A stretch of 64,000 nt of DNA from Gremmenia infestans (GCA_032629725.1 JAFEVB010000037.1:186001-250000); one strand, 5' to 3'. Positions 34,699 to 46,075 are shown, counted from the stretch's first letter. Made by a program: numbers and translations. Notes: a model not told the origin generated them from the letters alone.

Positions 34699-36198
34699 AT
34701 GTCTCCTACGCTTTCCAACTTCTCCAAGCTCACCATTACACCGAACATGGAAGCACCATCTCAAGGCACTGTTCCCGCCACATCGGAAGGAAAAGGCAAA
34801 GGCAGAGCGCCACCTAGCGAGGATAGCAGCTCTAGCTCCGATGACAGTAGCAACGATGGGGGTGATTCGGACGATCAAAACGACACAAACAATCCAGCAG
34901 ATGATCTTGAAGATCTCGAAGATGATGACCGGGAGGGAACTACCAGCATTTCCGATAATAGGTCTCTATTTGCCCTAGATCATTGTCGCCAGCATGATTC
35001 CACATACGCCTTTCAAATTGCCTCCGCGAAGGTGAAAAACTACAGCCTGCGAATCGAGCGAGGAGCTCCAATACGCTGTTCCTGTCAAGAAGAAGATTGT
35101 CGCCACAGGCATTGGCTCTTAGATCAACTTTCAAGGGTCTCGAGTGGACAGCTCGCTGGGCGCGCTGGGCCCTCTGAGGTTGATCCATACACACGAATAT
35201 CAGCGAGAGGTTTCGAGAACGTCTGTTTAGAACTCAACTGGGAACTAAGAGGACCTTCAGTAGATGTGGAAACCGAGTGGCAGTTGCAGAAGCGTGACAA
35301 TTCTCCTTTCGAGCGCCATCAGCAAACAACGCGCATGCTTGCAAAACGCGTGAATATTGTCCGCGATATAATGGCCACCCCAGCCCCACTTCATACTACC
35401 GATGACCACCGAAGAAACCCGCTGCAAAACCCCGAGACGATCAACACTCATAATGTCTTAGTACCTGGGGACATAGAGGCTACCATATTTCGGCTGCTAG
35501 TGCTCGATGAACATATATTCCATCAATATCAACTCCGGATACCGACCAATATTGAAGCCTCAGACTACTTTTTACAGATGAAGCGGAAGGCACAGGAGAC
35601 ATGGGAACTTCTAGATGAATACTCTATAGATGGACCTGTTTATGGTCGTCATTATGATGTAATCTGGTGTGGTCAGATGTTGGTCAATATTGTCGAGGCG
35701 ATTCACAATCGTATAAGAGACAGACTACCTCTGCCGCCGGCTTCCCGAGAAAATGCTGCCTACGCCCTTGTTTCAATCCTCCAGCTGGTCGTCGACAAAA
35801 ACTTCGAAATTTATAGCAAACCCGCCAACTGGATTCGGCGTAGACCCAGTCATGAGCCAGGCAAAGCACGCAACCTTTACATGTGGCTGATTGGAGAAGT
35901 AAGTAGTGCAAATCCTGCAGGCGGGACCTTTGTACTCAGGGCGCTGGAGGATGTATCTGATACGTGTCGCAGTGTTGCGCAACTAGAGGCAATTTCCAAA
36001 ACGATAGCGGAAATCGCCTGGTCTGCTCCCGAGCCCTATAGAAAAAGATTGAGCCAAATCATTGCACGGATGAGGGGCGGAGCCGAACCTGGACCTGGAC
36101 CTGGACCCCCACCAGGACCCGGGCCGGAATCTGGGTCCTCATCGAAGAGACCAGCGGCCCCTGGCCCATCGAAGCGAAACGTCAAGAGAATGAAATGA
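34699..36198 (+). CDS. SWIM-like zinc-finger protein, function unknown
   Basis: This is a single exon of 499 residues. The N-terminus is low-complexity: serine- and aspartate-rich, strongly acidic (residues about 35-80). A SWIM-type signature C-x-C...C-x-H follows (IRCSCQEEDCRHRHWLLDQL, around residues 131-150), preceded by YSLRIERG, as in SWIM domains that bind DNA or proteins. The middle is helical and globular without a domain I know. The C-terminus is a proline-glycine run (PGPGPGPPPGPGP) followed by a basic tail (SKRNVKRMK) that could serve as a nuclear signal. Similar single-exon SWIM proteins occur in ascomycetes as hypothetical proteins. A later in-frame ATG at 34747 (MEAPSQG) is a possible alternative start. 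Confidence 0.82.
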   Translation: MSPTLSNFSKLTITPNMEAPSQGTVPATSEGKGKGRAPPSEDSSSSSDDSSNDGGDSDDQNDTNNPADDLEDLEDDDREGTTSISDNRSLFALDHCRQHDSTYAFQIASAKVKNYSLRIERGAPIRCSCQEEDCRHRHWLLDQLSRVSSGQLAGRAGPSEVDPYTRISARGFENVCLELNWELRGPSVDVETEWQLQKRDNSPFERHQQTTRMLAKRVNIVRDIMATPAPLHTTDDHRRNPLQNPETINTHNVLVPGDIEATIFRLLVLDEHIFHQYQLRIPTNIEASDYFLQMKRKAQETWELLDEYSIDGPVYGRHYDVIWCGQMLVNIVEAIHNRIRDRLPLPPASRENAAYALVSILQLVVDKNFEIYSKPANWIRRRPSHEPGKARNLYMWLIGEVSSANPAGGTFVLRALEDVSDTCRSVAQLEAISKTIAEIAWSAPEPYRKRLSQIIARMRGGAEPGPGPGPPPGPGPESGSSSKRPAAPGPSKRNVKRMK

Positions 36199-36712
36199 AG
36201 GGACCAGTAAACTCAAAGTACCGTGCTCTTCACCTGGAAGCGGGTTGTTTGAGAACGCCCGTTTCCTGTGGGCGGTGCGCATTCTGTCGCTATTTCAAAG
36301 TTTCGCCAAAAGCCCTACATCTCCCTCTTCTCCTTGGTTCTTAAATTTCCTGGAAAATATGTCATTGGGACCTCCTCAAAAACTCACAGCTGCTCTCCGT
36401 CATCTACTTATATTAACCCAGGCGGTTACACCTCTGCCAAAGGCGGGCCTGCAGAGCTTTTACTCTTCTGTGTTCATTTTTAACCTCTTGTATATGAGTG
36501 TCTCACCTAGAATTTAAAGATTATTGTATCATAGATTGAAAGCGTGTCTCAATTTTCTAACATGTGGTTTACATCGTGAAATTTGATAAAACATCACAGC
36601 TCCTCTTCAACTCCTTGCTAGCACTCCATTCTTTACGCTCGCACGTCAGCTCCAGCTGAGTGTCATCCCACCTCACAGTATACATCCTTTGTTTGCTCTC
36701 ATTCACGGCGTT
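36199..36712. other. Intergenic between convergent genes
   Basis: This 514-bp gap should contain two 3' UTRs. ORFs here are short and featureless. Confidence 0.45.
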
Positions 36713-38155
36713 TCATACCATCTGAAGCCCCGATTTCTTCTCTTTTTCAATGGCCTGACTGTCGATGATAATCACAGGCTTCCCTTGCATCTTGCCCGAG
36801 TGAGCAAGCTCTATAGCTTTAGGCACCTCTTTGATTCCATCAAACGGGTTAGTTTTTACTTTGATGTTGTGCTTTGATACAACCTCCAGCATTTTCTTAA
36901 TCTCTTCACGGGATCCTTCGCTCATTAGCTTTGAACTCATTTATGTAATGATTCAACTTACCTGTCAGGCTTCCATCTAAGGTTCAGAGAATCTTGATTA
37001 ACACCAGCTCACACAAACAAGCTAGTAGTAGCGGAACGAGTGGATGCTTACGTATTTTAATATCCCGAAAGACCAGCTCTGCAAAAGGAACGCTCACATT
37101 TGGCGGCTGCGCGATTTGGATAAGCATGCCATGCATTTTCGTTATAGCAGCTCCCAAAGCGGCAGCTGTTTCGTGATCGCTAACGTTCAAGGTAACTTCC
37201 GCGCCTTGACCTCCAGTGATCTTTTTGACTTCTTCAACTACCGTTTCCTTGCTCTTTCGAGCATCTATGGTAGCATCTGCTCCAGACTCCTGGGTCAAAC
37301 GCAAACCCTCATCACGAGCATCAATGGCAATGACACGGAAGCCAAGAGCCTTTGCAAACTGGACACCAAGGTGTCCCAGTCCACCTCCAGCGCCAACGAT
37401 TGCAATAGCCTCTCCGGCCTTCAAGCCGGCCCTCTGAGCCCTAGCAATGCCTCCCCCTACAACTCGTCAGTCCACAATTATGAGCCTGTGATCAAAGACC
37501 CTCACAGATAGTTATTCCAGCACACGCCAGAGGAGCAGCAGACTGAAAGCTGACATTATCTGGCAAAAGACAGCACTCTCGGCCATCAACAACCTCATAC
37601 TCGGCAAAAGATCCATCTATCGTGACACCCAAATAGCCACCCACATTGCTGCAATAATGCGAGTCTTCTTCGGGCCCTGTGCAGTCTGGGCAAATTCCAC
37701 AGCGATGATAGCATAGGCTGCACAGGATCCTGTCTCCAACGTGGAATTCGTGGATAGCAGAACCGACCTTGACGACTGTGCCGGAACCTTCGTGAGAGGC
37801 GATACAAGGTAATTTACTACCCATTATACCGTCCGATACCATCCCATCTGTATGGCACTATTGTAATAATCAGCGTGGCGATAGTTTAAAAGAGAGGCAT
37901 CATAAGAAGAGTATGGATGGCCATCTGTAATTTCATGGCACAGAATAGAAATTGACCAACCAACGAGCCCACAGCAACTTTCACGAGGAGATCATATTCA
38001 TTGAGATCCTTTCCCGGAGTAGGGATTTCATGAATTTTGTATGGTTTTTTGAACTATTCGAATGTTATCTCAACTCGTGCGACTGTCAGGGCCGTTGGAG
38101 AGGGTACTTCAATCAGCTGAGCTGCTAGCATCTTTTCTGGGATTTGGCTAGCCAT
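36713..38155 (-). CDS. Zinc-dependent alcohol dehydrogenase, second copy
   Basis: Six exons (38108-38155, 37961-38053, 37506-37857, 37052-37456, 36962-36976, 36713-36915) make 1116 bp, 371 residues. The first intron (54 bp) contains an in-frame TAG at its end; removing it gives the conserved FKKPYKI strand. Zinc and cofactor motifs: C48 (SLCHTDGM), H69-E70 (SHEGSG), structural loop CGICPDC followed nine residues later by C, and Rossmann motif VGAGGGLGHLGVQFA followed by DARDEG, which suggests NAD preference. Exon 5 is only 15 bp (HGSLT). It is related to, but clearly different from, the dehydrogenase at 31498-33430: different N-terminus, exon pattern and zinc-loop spacing. Substrate is unknown. 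The C-terminus (KKSGLQMV) has no peroxisomal signal. Confidence 0.88.
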
Positions 38156-38633
38156 CCTATGTAATATTTCTCGTGCTATGGTAGTAAAATCTGAATTATA
38201 AATAAAAGTAGTAAATAATTGTACTGGCCCCTATATCTCAATTAAAAGTCGCGGGCGCGGGGTACAAGTACTATACGAAGGTATCCTAGTCTTTGACATT
38301 ACGTCAATCTGCACGAATTAACTCCGAAGGTTATTCGGAGTTTATTACAGTAGATTCAAGGACCATTTGACCGTCACAGTGCCAGTCACAGGAGTTGTCG
38401 CAACGTGAGCCCATTTTTGGTCTCGAGTCCTTACCTATATCTACCTACCTACATGATACTGTAAATACGCTAGCCCACGGCAGTTCAATCAGCCGCGCGC
38501 TTGGGTTCTCAAGCCTCCACGAGCTCCCGCGCGTAATAGACCTTGAAAGGTAGTTGTTCTGATTCGGACCTATCTCTCAAGCACTTAATTGCTAACCCAA
38601 AGCAGGTGAGCGAACGACGGGACGGTCTTGACC
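38156..38633. promoter_or_regulatory. Divergent intergenic region, ADH / acid phosphatase
   Basis: This 478-bp gap between divergent genes presumably holds both promoters. It contains CCTACCTACC-type short repeats near 38440-38460 and an AT-rich stretch near 38160-38230. Confidence 0.4.
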
Positions 38634-40836
38634 ATGGAGAACTATGCAGAAATGGGGCTTTTGTCAGACAAAAGTCTTCCGGCGCACGATCACGATTCGG
38701 ACCGCTTGACCAGCTCCAAGAACAGTTGTATCTTGAAGAAAGCGGCGATTCTGGCATTTCTCATGGTTATGTTGTATTGCTCCTACAGTATGCTGTTCCG
38801 CTCGATGCTCATTGTGGCGGGCATAGGACCAGGTCAAGCAGCTGGATTTAGCGGTGTCTCAGAGGGCTTCTCGAAATTCTCACAATACTTTGACCCAAAT
38901 CCAGAAATATATCCCGGTCCTACAGCTACTGGGCGAGCTCCTTTTACGGCTCAAGAAACGATGGCACCGATGGGAGAGAAAAATAATAAAACCATTCAGC
39001 AAATGTTTGGTCATCTTTCTCCGTATTCTCCTAACATTATTGGATTCGGAGTGGAGGAACAACCACTTCCTCCAGGCGCCAATATCATACAAGTTCACGT
39101 AAGATATCAGCAATTTTTGTTGTAGCTTAGCTAATGATTCCCTAGACGCTTCATCGTCATGGCTCCAGATACCCTACAGTAGATACCAACGTCCAAGATT
39201 TTGGTAGGAAAATGGCCAAGATCAGTGGGAAATTCAACGCGACTGGTTCGCTCTCCTTTTTAAATACTTGGTCCTATGGATTAGGTGAAGAGATCATGGT
39301 CCCTCAGGGGAGGTTGCAACTGTTCGAAAGTGGCGTGAATCATTACTACAACTACGGCCACCTCTACAATCCAAACAGCAAAATTTTAGTGCGAACAACT
39401 ACTCAAATGAGAATGCGTGAGGTCAGTCAATACATTCGTTTCTGGCCTGAAGGATTGCTGCTAAAAACTATGGAAAGTCTGCGTGGAACTTCCTCACAGG
39501 ATTTTTCGGGTTCGACTGGGCTTCCAAGGTAGACGTGGGCTATGGAATCGAGGGCGATGGCCAGCATTGGAACAATTCACTCGCTGGATACGATAACTGT
39601 GATAACGGAAACAGTTTCCGCAACCAGGGCGGTTTCAATGCATCAGAAGAATGGCAAGGCATTTCCCTCCAGAATGCAACAGAACGCATAAACTCCATGA
39701 TCGAAGGCGTCGATTTCACTTTGAAGGATGTTTACGCGATGCAGACTATGTGTCCTTATGAGATTGTAAGATTAATCCAACTATTCATCACGTTCCTTTC
39801 AGGTTGTGCGGTGACATTGTGACTGACCACAACAGGCCGCATACGCATATAGTCCCTTCTGCGACCTTTTCACAACGGCGGAATGGGAAGCCTTCGAATA
39901 TGGCATCGATATTATGTTTGCAGGTTATGTTGGTTATCAGTCACCAACAGGGCGAGCAGTCGGCCTTGGCTGGGTCCAAGAGCTGGCCTCGAGGCTTCAA
40001 CATCAGACCCTAGGCTATTCCGTAAGTTGCCAATTCATGATCTCTCCGACTTCCGATATCACATCCGAGTAATAATGCCTAGAGAGTTCTGGAATATTGC
40101 GCATAATCGGTCAATGGATCGGGCCTCCTAAACTGGTGTCGAGGAATTTTTGCTAACTATGCCTCCTACAGGGCTCCCAAATAAACACAACTTTAGACAG
40201 TAACGAAAAGACATTTCCAGTGAACCAAAGTCTGTATTTCGATTTCAGCCATGAGTAAGCCAAATTCCCATGCAAAACGCCCTACATTTTCTGTGACCTC
40301 CGAAGCCGGGAGCTGTGTTAGGAGCCAAAAAACGTGTTCCGTAGTACATGTGATCCCGGCTCCTAAGACAGCCCCCGAGCCTTTTAGCTACCTAGAATGA
40401 TTCGGATACTCATCATACTAATTCGTTGGGCAGTACCAACATCATGAGTATCATCACAGCTCTTGGCTTCACGCAATTCTCCCAATTCCTCCCCGCCGAC
40501 CACCAGCCCGGTCTCCACAACCTCACCGTCTCGCAAGTGACCCCTTTCGCAGCGCGTCTCGACATCGAGGTTATCCGTACCCCTAAACCCGTTCTCTCAA
40601 ACCAACAGTACAATACGAATGGGGAAGAGATGCAGTATTTGCGCTTCAAGTTGAATGAGCGGACACTTCCGCATCCGGAATGCGGGATGGATAGAATGGA
40701 TGGCTTTTGTGAGCTGGATGTATTCTTGGGTCTGGTGGAGGGGTTGGAGCGGAAAGCGGATTATGAGTATGCTTGTACGGCAGACTATGAGGCTGTTCCG
40801 TATGGAGAGATTACGGATGGGAGGCCGAATACGTGA
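38634..40836 (+). CDS. Histidine acid phosphatase (phytase-like), type II membrane anchored
   Basis: Six exons (38634-39098, 39146-39421, 39478-39765, 39836-40021, 40172-40254, 40434-40836) make 1701 bp, 566 residues. The histidine phosphatase signature RHGSRYP begins at residue 159 (nucleophile H160), and the proton-donor motif HD (SHDTN, H432-D433) is split by the last intron. Between them are TRMRE-like MRMRESAWNF, FGFDW, and cysteine-containing NCDNG and MCPYE segments. The N-terminus is cytosolic-looking for 35 residues, then one hydrophobic helix (about 37-60), so the enzyme domain should be luminal or extracellular. N-glycosylation sites (NAT, NNS, NQS, NLT) support that. The family hydrolyses phosphate monoesters, including phytate, at acid pH. 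An upstream TTG was ignored; ATG 38634 is the first ATG in frame. Confidence 0.92.
40307..40377. repeat. 20-bp inverted repeat inside phosphatase intron 5
   Basis: The arm at 40307-40326 (CGGGAGCTGTGTTAGGAGCC) pairs with the arm at 40358-40377 with 18 of 20 positions complementary, leaving a 31-nt loop. It lies wholly within the 179-bp intron 40255-40433, the longest of this gene. Confidence 0.8.
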
Positions 40837-42193
40837 GCTGGGTTGATGGGGGAGAGCGCCTGTTTTTTCTTTTGGGCTGGAATGGCTTTGCCGAATCTGA
40901 GAGCCTGTATATATAGTCACCCTTATCCCGGGGAGCACAAGTAACCTTCATTATAATTCCCCTGTACTATTTTCTCAATCGTCCTTCCCTTCCCGCTGGC
41001 TTCCTCATGAAGTTTTGGATGTCTTGACTTTAGTGAATCAAGGGTATATCCAAACAAGCCACCAGACGCCTTTCTTCTTCAGATCACCAACTTCGACATG
41101 CATATCATTCTCGTTTTCCTTCACTAGAACGATCTTCAATCTACAAGAGTCGCGGTAGGGATTAATCACTTCTAGCGTCTACACTGCCATGCCATAGCGG
41201 TCTTGATAGCCACCTTTCCCTGGGACATTTGAAGGTAAGTAGATCAGTCCTCTTATTAAATCGATACATTCATTCATTTACGCTACAATAGTCTTTCTCA
41301 GTGCCTCGATCGCGGCTGGCTGGCTGGCAAGGAAAATCGCTATAAAGTACTGTACCGACTGCAAGGAATGGAACAATTGCTAATAACTTCCATTCGACTT
41401 TTACCTCGGATTGAGACCCATGATAGCTGGTTGTGTGCAGGAAGTGAAGGTTTTAGTTAGATTTGAAAAGATTAAAGACCAATGATCAATACAAGTAGAG
41501 TCAGTATTACCCCAATTTCTCGTGAATGAATGAGGAAGAATATTTGACAGCAAGACGTTACTTGACAGCGAATGCGAATGGAAATGGGGTGGGGGGTTTT
41601 TAGGGAACATGATTTGATTACTCCGTATGAGTAGCTGAGCAGCAATTCAATCATGGCATGCCAACCTGTTCACTCAAAGCCCGTCGATGTCGGGAAATAT
41701 TGTATGCATGGTGACCAAAGGAGGGATGAGGGAATGGAAAAAGATGCTTTGGGGAGAGTAGAGCAAAGTAGAGCAAAGTAAAGCAGAAACATCTTTGTAC
41801 CGAACAACGTTTTTCGCAGATTCCCCGACAGGTTGGGAAATGTTGCTCTTGTATCAATTAGAAATTTGAGTGTCTATTGCTCAAGATGCATAGTTTACAT
41901 CGCCCATGCGGAATAAGACATCATATTGACAGCTACCACCTTAAGCGAGGCCCCTTTCCATCAGCATCCGACTCGAGCATAAACCACAACTACCACATAC
42001 ACTGGTGATTGATTCCCAGCACCGGTTTACAAAGCACAGCATAAGTATCGACTTTATTTGTAGATTTTGCATTTATAACCGAGCTAACTTTTGCCCAATT
42101 TATCAACTCCCGATTATGCAGAAGCCAATATAGAGCCGGTAAAAGGGTATGAAGACATCGCCGACTGTTACAGAAATGTCCGAACTATTTCAC
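40837..42193. other. Intergenic between convergent genes, no gene seen
   Basis: This is 1.36 kb with only short ORFs lacking motifs. It contains a small tandem AGAGCAAAGT repeat at 41760-41780. Confidence 0.45.
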
Positions 42194-43802
42194 CTAAGAA
42201 ACGCTGGGTTCAAGCGTGACGCCCGCCATGGTGTTTGCCCAACCTATCAAGCGCCAATGCTTCTCAATACGACGACTCAAAGCAACCTTCTCGCCGATGT
42301 TTGTGCACGCAGGACTGGTGAGTACCAGCTTCGCAGCATCAGCCCTCACAGCGACTACTTTTGCTCCGGTTGCCGTGGAACCAATGTTCACCATTAGAAC
42401 CTCATTCTTCGCCAGCTTAGCAACCTTGGCTTGCTTGCCATCGGCAGTCTTGACACCCAATAGACGACGGAGCAAGAAGTAGTTGACTTCGATCTCGGTG
42501 TAGATATCTGGTAGTCGGCCCTTGAGTCCAAGAACGAAACCAACCAGACGATCAGCACGGCAAAGGGTAGGGTCAATTCGTGTTCCGACACCAATAAGCC
42601 CACCCGGGACTGCGTACTTGAGATCATTGTGCTCCGAGTTTAGCGTGACAATTCTGCTGAAAATTGGTGTGCATCTGATAGCTCCCTTCTCATCTCTAGT
42701 AACAATTCCAGGTCGTATCTCGATCTCGTCGCCGAGCTTCAAGACACCGTGCAAGACACTCCCACCAGCCACACCTCCCTTCAGCTCTTCGATTTCAGCA
42801 CCTGGCTTGTTGACATCGAAGGATCGAATGACAATCATCTCAGGGTCCATGGAGAAATCTCTGGGAGGGACGGGAATTGTGTTGACAATCGACTCGAGGA
42901 TAGCATCAATGTTGAACTTCAGTTGGGCAGATATTGGGACGATGGGTCTCTTATCAGCAACGGTTCCTCGAATGAACTTCAATATCGACTGGTAGTGTTG
43001 GTTTGCACTCTCCTCCTTCATCAAATCGACCTTGTTTTGAAGAATGATGATCTTGTCAAGCTTCATAATCTCGATGGCTGCAAGATGCTCGGAAGTTTGA
43101 GGTTGTGGGCAGGTTTCGTTACCTGCAATAAGTAGGAGAGCGGCATCCATGACTGCTGCGCCAGACAACATAGTGCTCATGAGAATATCATGACCAGGGC
43201 AATCAACGAAGCTACATATGTCAAAATATATCCTTAGACTTGAGGAAATCAGTAACTTACGAGACGTGTCTAAGCAATTCATATGTACCCTCACATCCTT
43301 CTCGCTCACAGGGAGGATCCACCTCTTTCTCGCTCTTGTAACTCCTGAAGCATGTCGGTCTGGGACATTCGGGGTTATTGCACTTGTAGATCTTCGCATT
43401 GGCGTAACCAAGCTTGATTGTGATATTGCGCTCCAACTCATTCTTGAACCGAACGGTCTGGACTCCTGAAATCGCCTTCACAACGGTAGATTTTCCATGT
43501 GCCACATGCCCAATAGTACCGATATTGATCGTTGCCTGTCTGGCGATGATTTCGGGGGTCAGAGGAGTCAAGGACTTGATATCCAGATCCTTTGGCTCTG
43601 TTTGGGGTGGGAGAGTAGGGCGTATGACAGCTGGGGCTGCTTCTTTTTGTGCGGACTTCTTCAGCGCCGACTTCACTGGCTTCTCATCAAGCTCAGGAAC
43701 GTTGTCATCTACATCGTTTTGTGCGTCAAGTCCTGGAGAGCCTGGACCAGAATCCGAATCCGAGTCCAGGTCATTGCCGTATTTATCACCGTTCGCCGCC
43801 AT
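42194..43802 (-). CDS. Translation initiation factor eIF2 subunit gamma
   Basis: Exons 43261-43802 and 42194-43211 join to 519 residues across a 49-bp intron. The GTPase carries G1 GHVAHGKST (residues 98-106), the zinc-knuckle region between G2 and G3 (CNNPECPRP...CEREGCEG), G3 DCPGH just after the intron, and G4 NKVD. Domains II and III follow (RSFDVNKPG, GGVAGGSV, the EIRPG loop, ALSRRIEKHWRLIGW). The acidic N-terminal extension with SDSDSDSGPGSPG is common in fungi. The protein binds GTP and Met-tRNAi within eIF2 and delivers it to the 40S subunit (established for the family, yeast GCD11). The ATG at 43802 gives the expected full length. The gene is divergent from the DUF1640 gene. Confidence 0.97.
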
Positions 43803-44186
43803 ATTGGGTGGTTTGTGGCGGGGTAGTTTTGTATAGGTTTCGATGTCGTGAGGGAGTGACGCGCTTTTCGTGACTGCGAGGAAACCGCGTGCTTCAGCAG
43901 GGCTGGATTTGAAGAATTTCGATGTCTAGGGGAGGAGGCGCGGTCGTGGTTCGTTACGTGGTTGCGCAAGGAATTTCGACGTCTTTCAGGTATTTGACTT
44001 TGAAGTGGGTTTGAGTCACAAAAAAGCCGAAGCGGGCTGGAGTCCGCTTTTGTTTTGGGGTACGCCGCTACAGTATTGCCGTCTACTGTAGCTTCTCTTC
44101 TCACAACACAGCACAACATTATTCCACCAGCAAAAGTCGCATTGCTCTCAATCGACTCCTTGTTATAACATTGGACTGTTTCAAAT
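43803..44186. promoter_or_regulatory. Divergent promoter region, eIF2 gamma / DUF1640 gene
   Basis: This 384-bp gap between two housekeeping-type genes presumably serves as a bidirectional promoter. No ORF is supported in it. Confidence 0.5.
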
Positions 44187-45142
44187 ATGCCTACTCTAGG
44201 CTTGAATGTGGCTCAAACCCTTCCACGATTTCTCCTCCCAAGATTAAGCTGGCAAACAACATCCACGAAGAACCATGCTGTTCGAGCATTAAGCACAACA
44301 ATATCCACATATAACTCTCCTTCTAGGCCTCTAAATACTGCAGAGAGGAGGCAAACTATTCGCAGAAGAGACGATGGGCCCGCACGACAGAGAACCAGCA
44401 TCCTACAAAACCCCTCACATCACCGAGCTTTTCATGCCACTGCTCGTCAAGCGCGGGACCACCATTTCGATACCTTGAAATTCGTCCAGCGGTTGCAAGA
44501 GGAGGGATTTACGGAGGCACAATCAGTTGCAATGATGAAAGTGCTCGGCGATGTAATCGAAGAAAGGTCCGTTGCCTCTTTAAAACTTCCCCCCGCTTGC
44601 CTCAATACCCAAGACATGGCTGGGAAACCTAGCTAGAGAGCTTGCCATTGACTTATGCCTCAGTATTCAGAACCTGACACGAACAATGGTCTTACGGGAA
44701 GACCAGGCGAAGGCAACATATACGCAGAAGGTAGATTTTGCAAAATTGCGCTCAGAGCTGCTGTCTGCAGACTCTACAGAATCGGGAACGACACGGGCAA
44801 CCCATGAGCGGCTTACTAATGATCTCGCCAAGCTGAATGCCAGGCTGAGGGATGAAGTCGGCAGAACGCAAGCGTCTGTGAGACTAGATCTTAACCTAGA
44901 GAAGGGACGAATCAGAGAAGAAGCCAATGTACAGGAGCTGAAGATTAAGGAGACAGAGACGAAGATTGAGCAAGAAGTCGCAGGTCTCAGAGAGAAGTTG
45001 GAAGCAGTCAAGTTTCAGACTTTGCAATGGCTTATGGGTGTTTGCACTGGTAAGAAAGAGAGATTTCTGAGCGAGGCACTTGCTAACAGACTTAATAGGT
45101 ACTGCTGCTTTGATACTAGGTGCTTGGAGACTATTGATGTAG
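44187..45142 (+). CDS. DUF1640 mitochondrial coiled-coil protein (CCDC90/MCUR1-like)
   Basis: Exons 44187-44566, 44664-45049 and 45099-45142 join to 269 residues. The N-terminus is basic, hydroxylated and poor in acids for about 90 residues, a probable mitochondrial presequence. The DUF1640 domain begins FDTLKFVQRLQEEGFTEAQ and continues through EESIQNLTRTMVLRE, VDFAKLRSELLSADSTES and a long coiled coil (LNARLRDEVGRTQASVRLDL, KETETKIEQEV). It ends in a membrane segment (LQWLMGVC...ALILGAWRLLM). The family includes yeast Fmp32 and animal CCDC90/MCUR1, inner-membrane proteins linked to respiratory complex assembly and calcium uptake; which role applies here is unknown. The last exon supplies only 14 residues but completes the membrane helix. 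Confidence 0.92.
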
Positions 45143-45684
45143 AAAATTGGCGAATCCAGCCTTTACGAATCCAGAAGGATGGAAATATTCACAGTCGTCC
45201 AGGGCTCCTGCGCCTCGAAGTCTAATTCGTTCTACTACTGCGATATGGTAGAGTGGTTGCGACGCGCAGTACTTCTTTGCAGAACTCATTCACAGCGGGT
45301 GTGCTTCAAGTGAATGAAACTGCATCCCAAGTTTGCAAACTTTGGCCATCAGATCATTGAACTGATGATATATGAGGGTGGTGCCCGAACGATACCAAAA
45401 TAGACTGAATATACTGTTCCTAATAAAGTCTATCTCATCCTAAGTGAGTGCTTCATAGGGTCTTACTCGCCAGTTGAGAATTGTGAGGCTGTTTCTTTTC
45501 GCTTTCCTGTTAATCAATCCTAAGGTCTTCATCCTTTCACACTATTAATTATATTGGCAACTTTTCATAGCTGGATATTATCCGACTTCACGTAGGGATT
45601 CGTCTTGCAACCTCATCTATAAAACACTAGAAAGCGCGACACACTTTTGAGAAATGTGAAGTTACGTGTTTTCACAGATAAGTA
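45143..45684. other. Intergenic, left flank of the putative element
   Basis: This is 542 bp of moderately AT-rich sequence after the DUF1640 gene. No gene is seen. Confidence 0.4.
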
Positions 45685-46075
45685 ACGTCTATCCCTGCGT
45701 GCCGGAAAACCCTACGTAACGGAAAATATAATAGGTACTTTGACTTTAAGCATTTTAAAACTAATGCACACTCTAATATATTTTTTTGATATTTAGTTAG
45801 TTATATACTTTATATACTATAGGTTTTTTCTGAATACTTTAAAACCCTCTTATTCGAAAATTATACTTATATTATCGCCTTTACGCCTGTTTTATAAGGA
45901 GTCTCTTTTTATCACGCACTAGAGTTCCTCTACTACAGCTCCACTACTAAGCTCTTTGTATCTTTAATAAACCTAAGGGTTTATAACCAACCTTTAAAAC
46001 CTTACCATAATATAAAAACCTATCCTTAGCTTTACAGCTGCTGTGGCAGGCAAATTCCTCTAAGATCGCCACGCT
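45685..46075 (+). repeat. Left inverted arm, AT-rich
   Basis: It begins ACGTCTATCCCTGCGTGCCG and contains two copies of a CGGAAAA motif. The region after 45730 is very AT-rich (long T/A runs, TATATACT). It shares blocks with the right arm, such as GGTACTTTGACTTTAAGCATT and CCTCTACTACAGCTC. The differences are largely C/T and G/A transitions, as left by repeat-induced point mutation. The inner boundary is approximate. Confidence 0.6.

Noticed and set aside
29149..38155. Secondary-metabolite gene cluster
   Set aside because: There is no polyketide synthase, peptide synthetase, terpene synthase or prenyltransferase anywhere in the window.
42522..43135. Two plus-strand ORFs of 157 and 128 codons
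   Set aside because: Antisense to the eIF2 gamma coding sequence, which is unambiguous.
45240..45310. tRNA-like A-box sequence (GGTAGAGTGGTTGC)
   Set aside because: No matching B box or cloverleaf could be drawn downstream.
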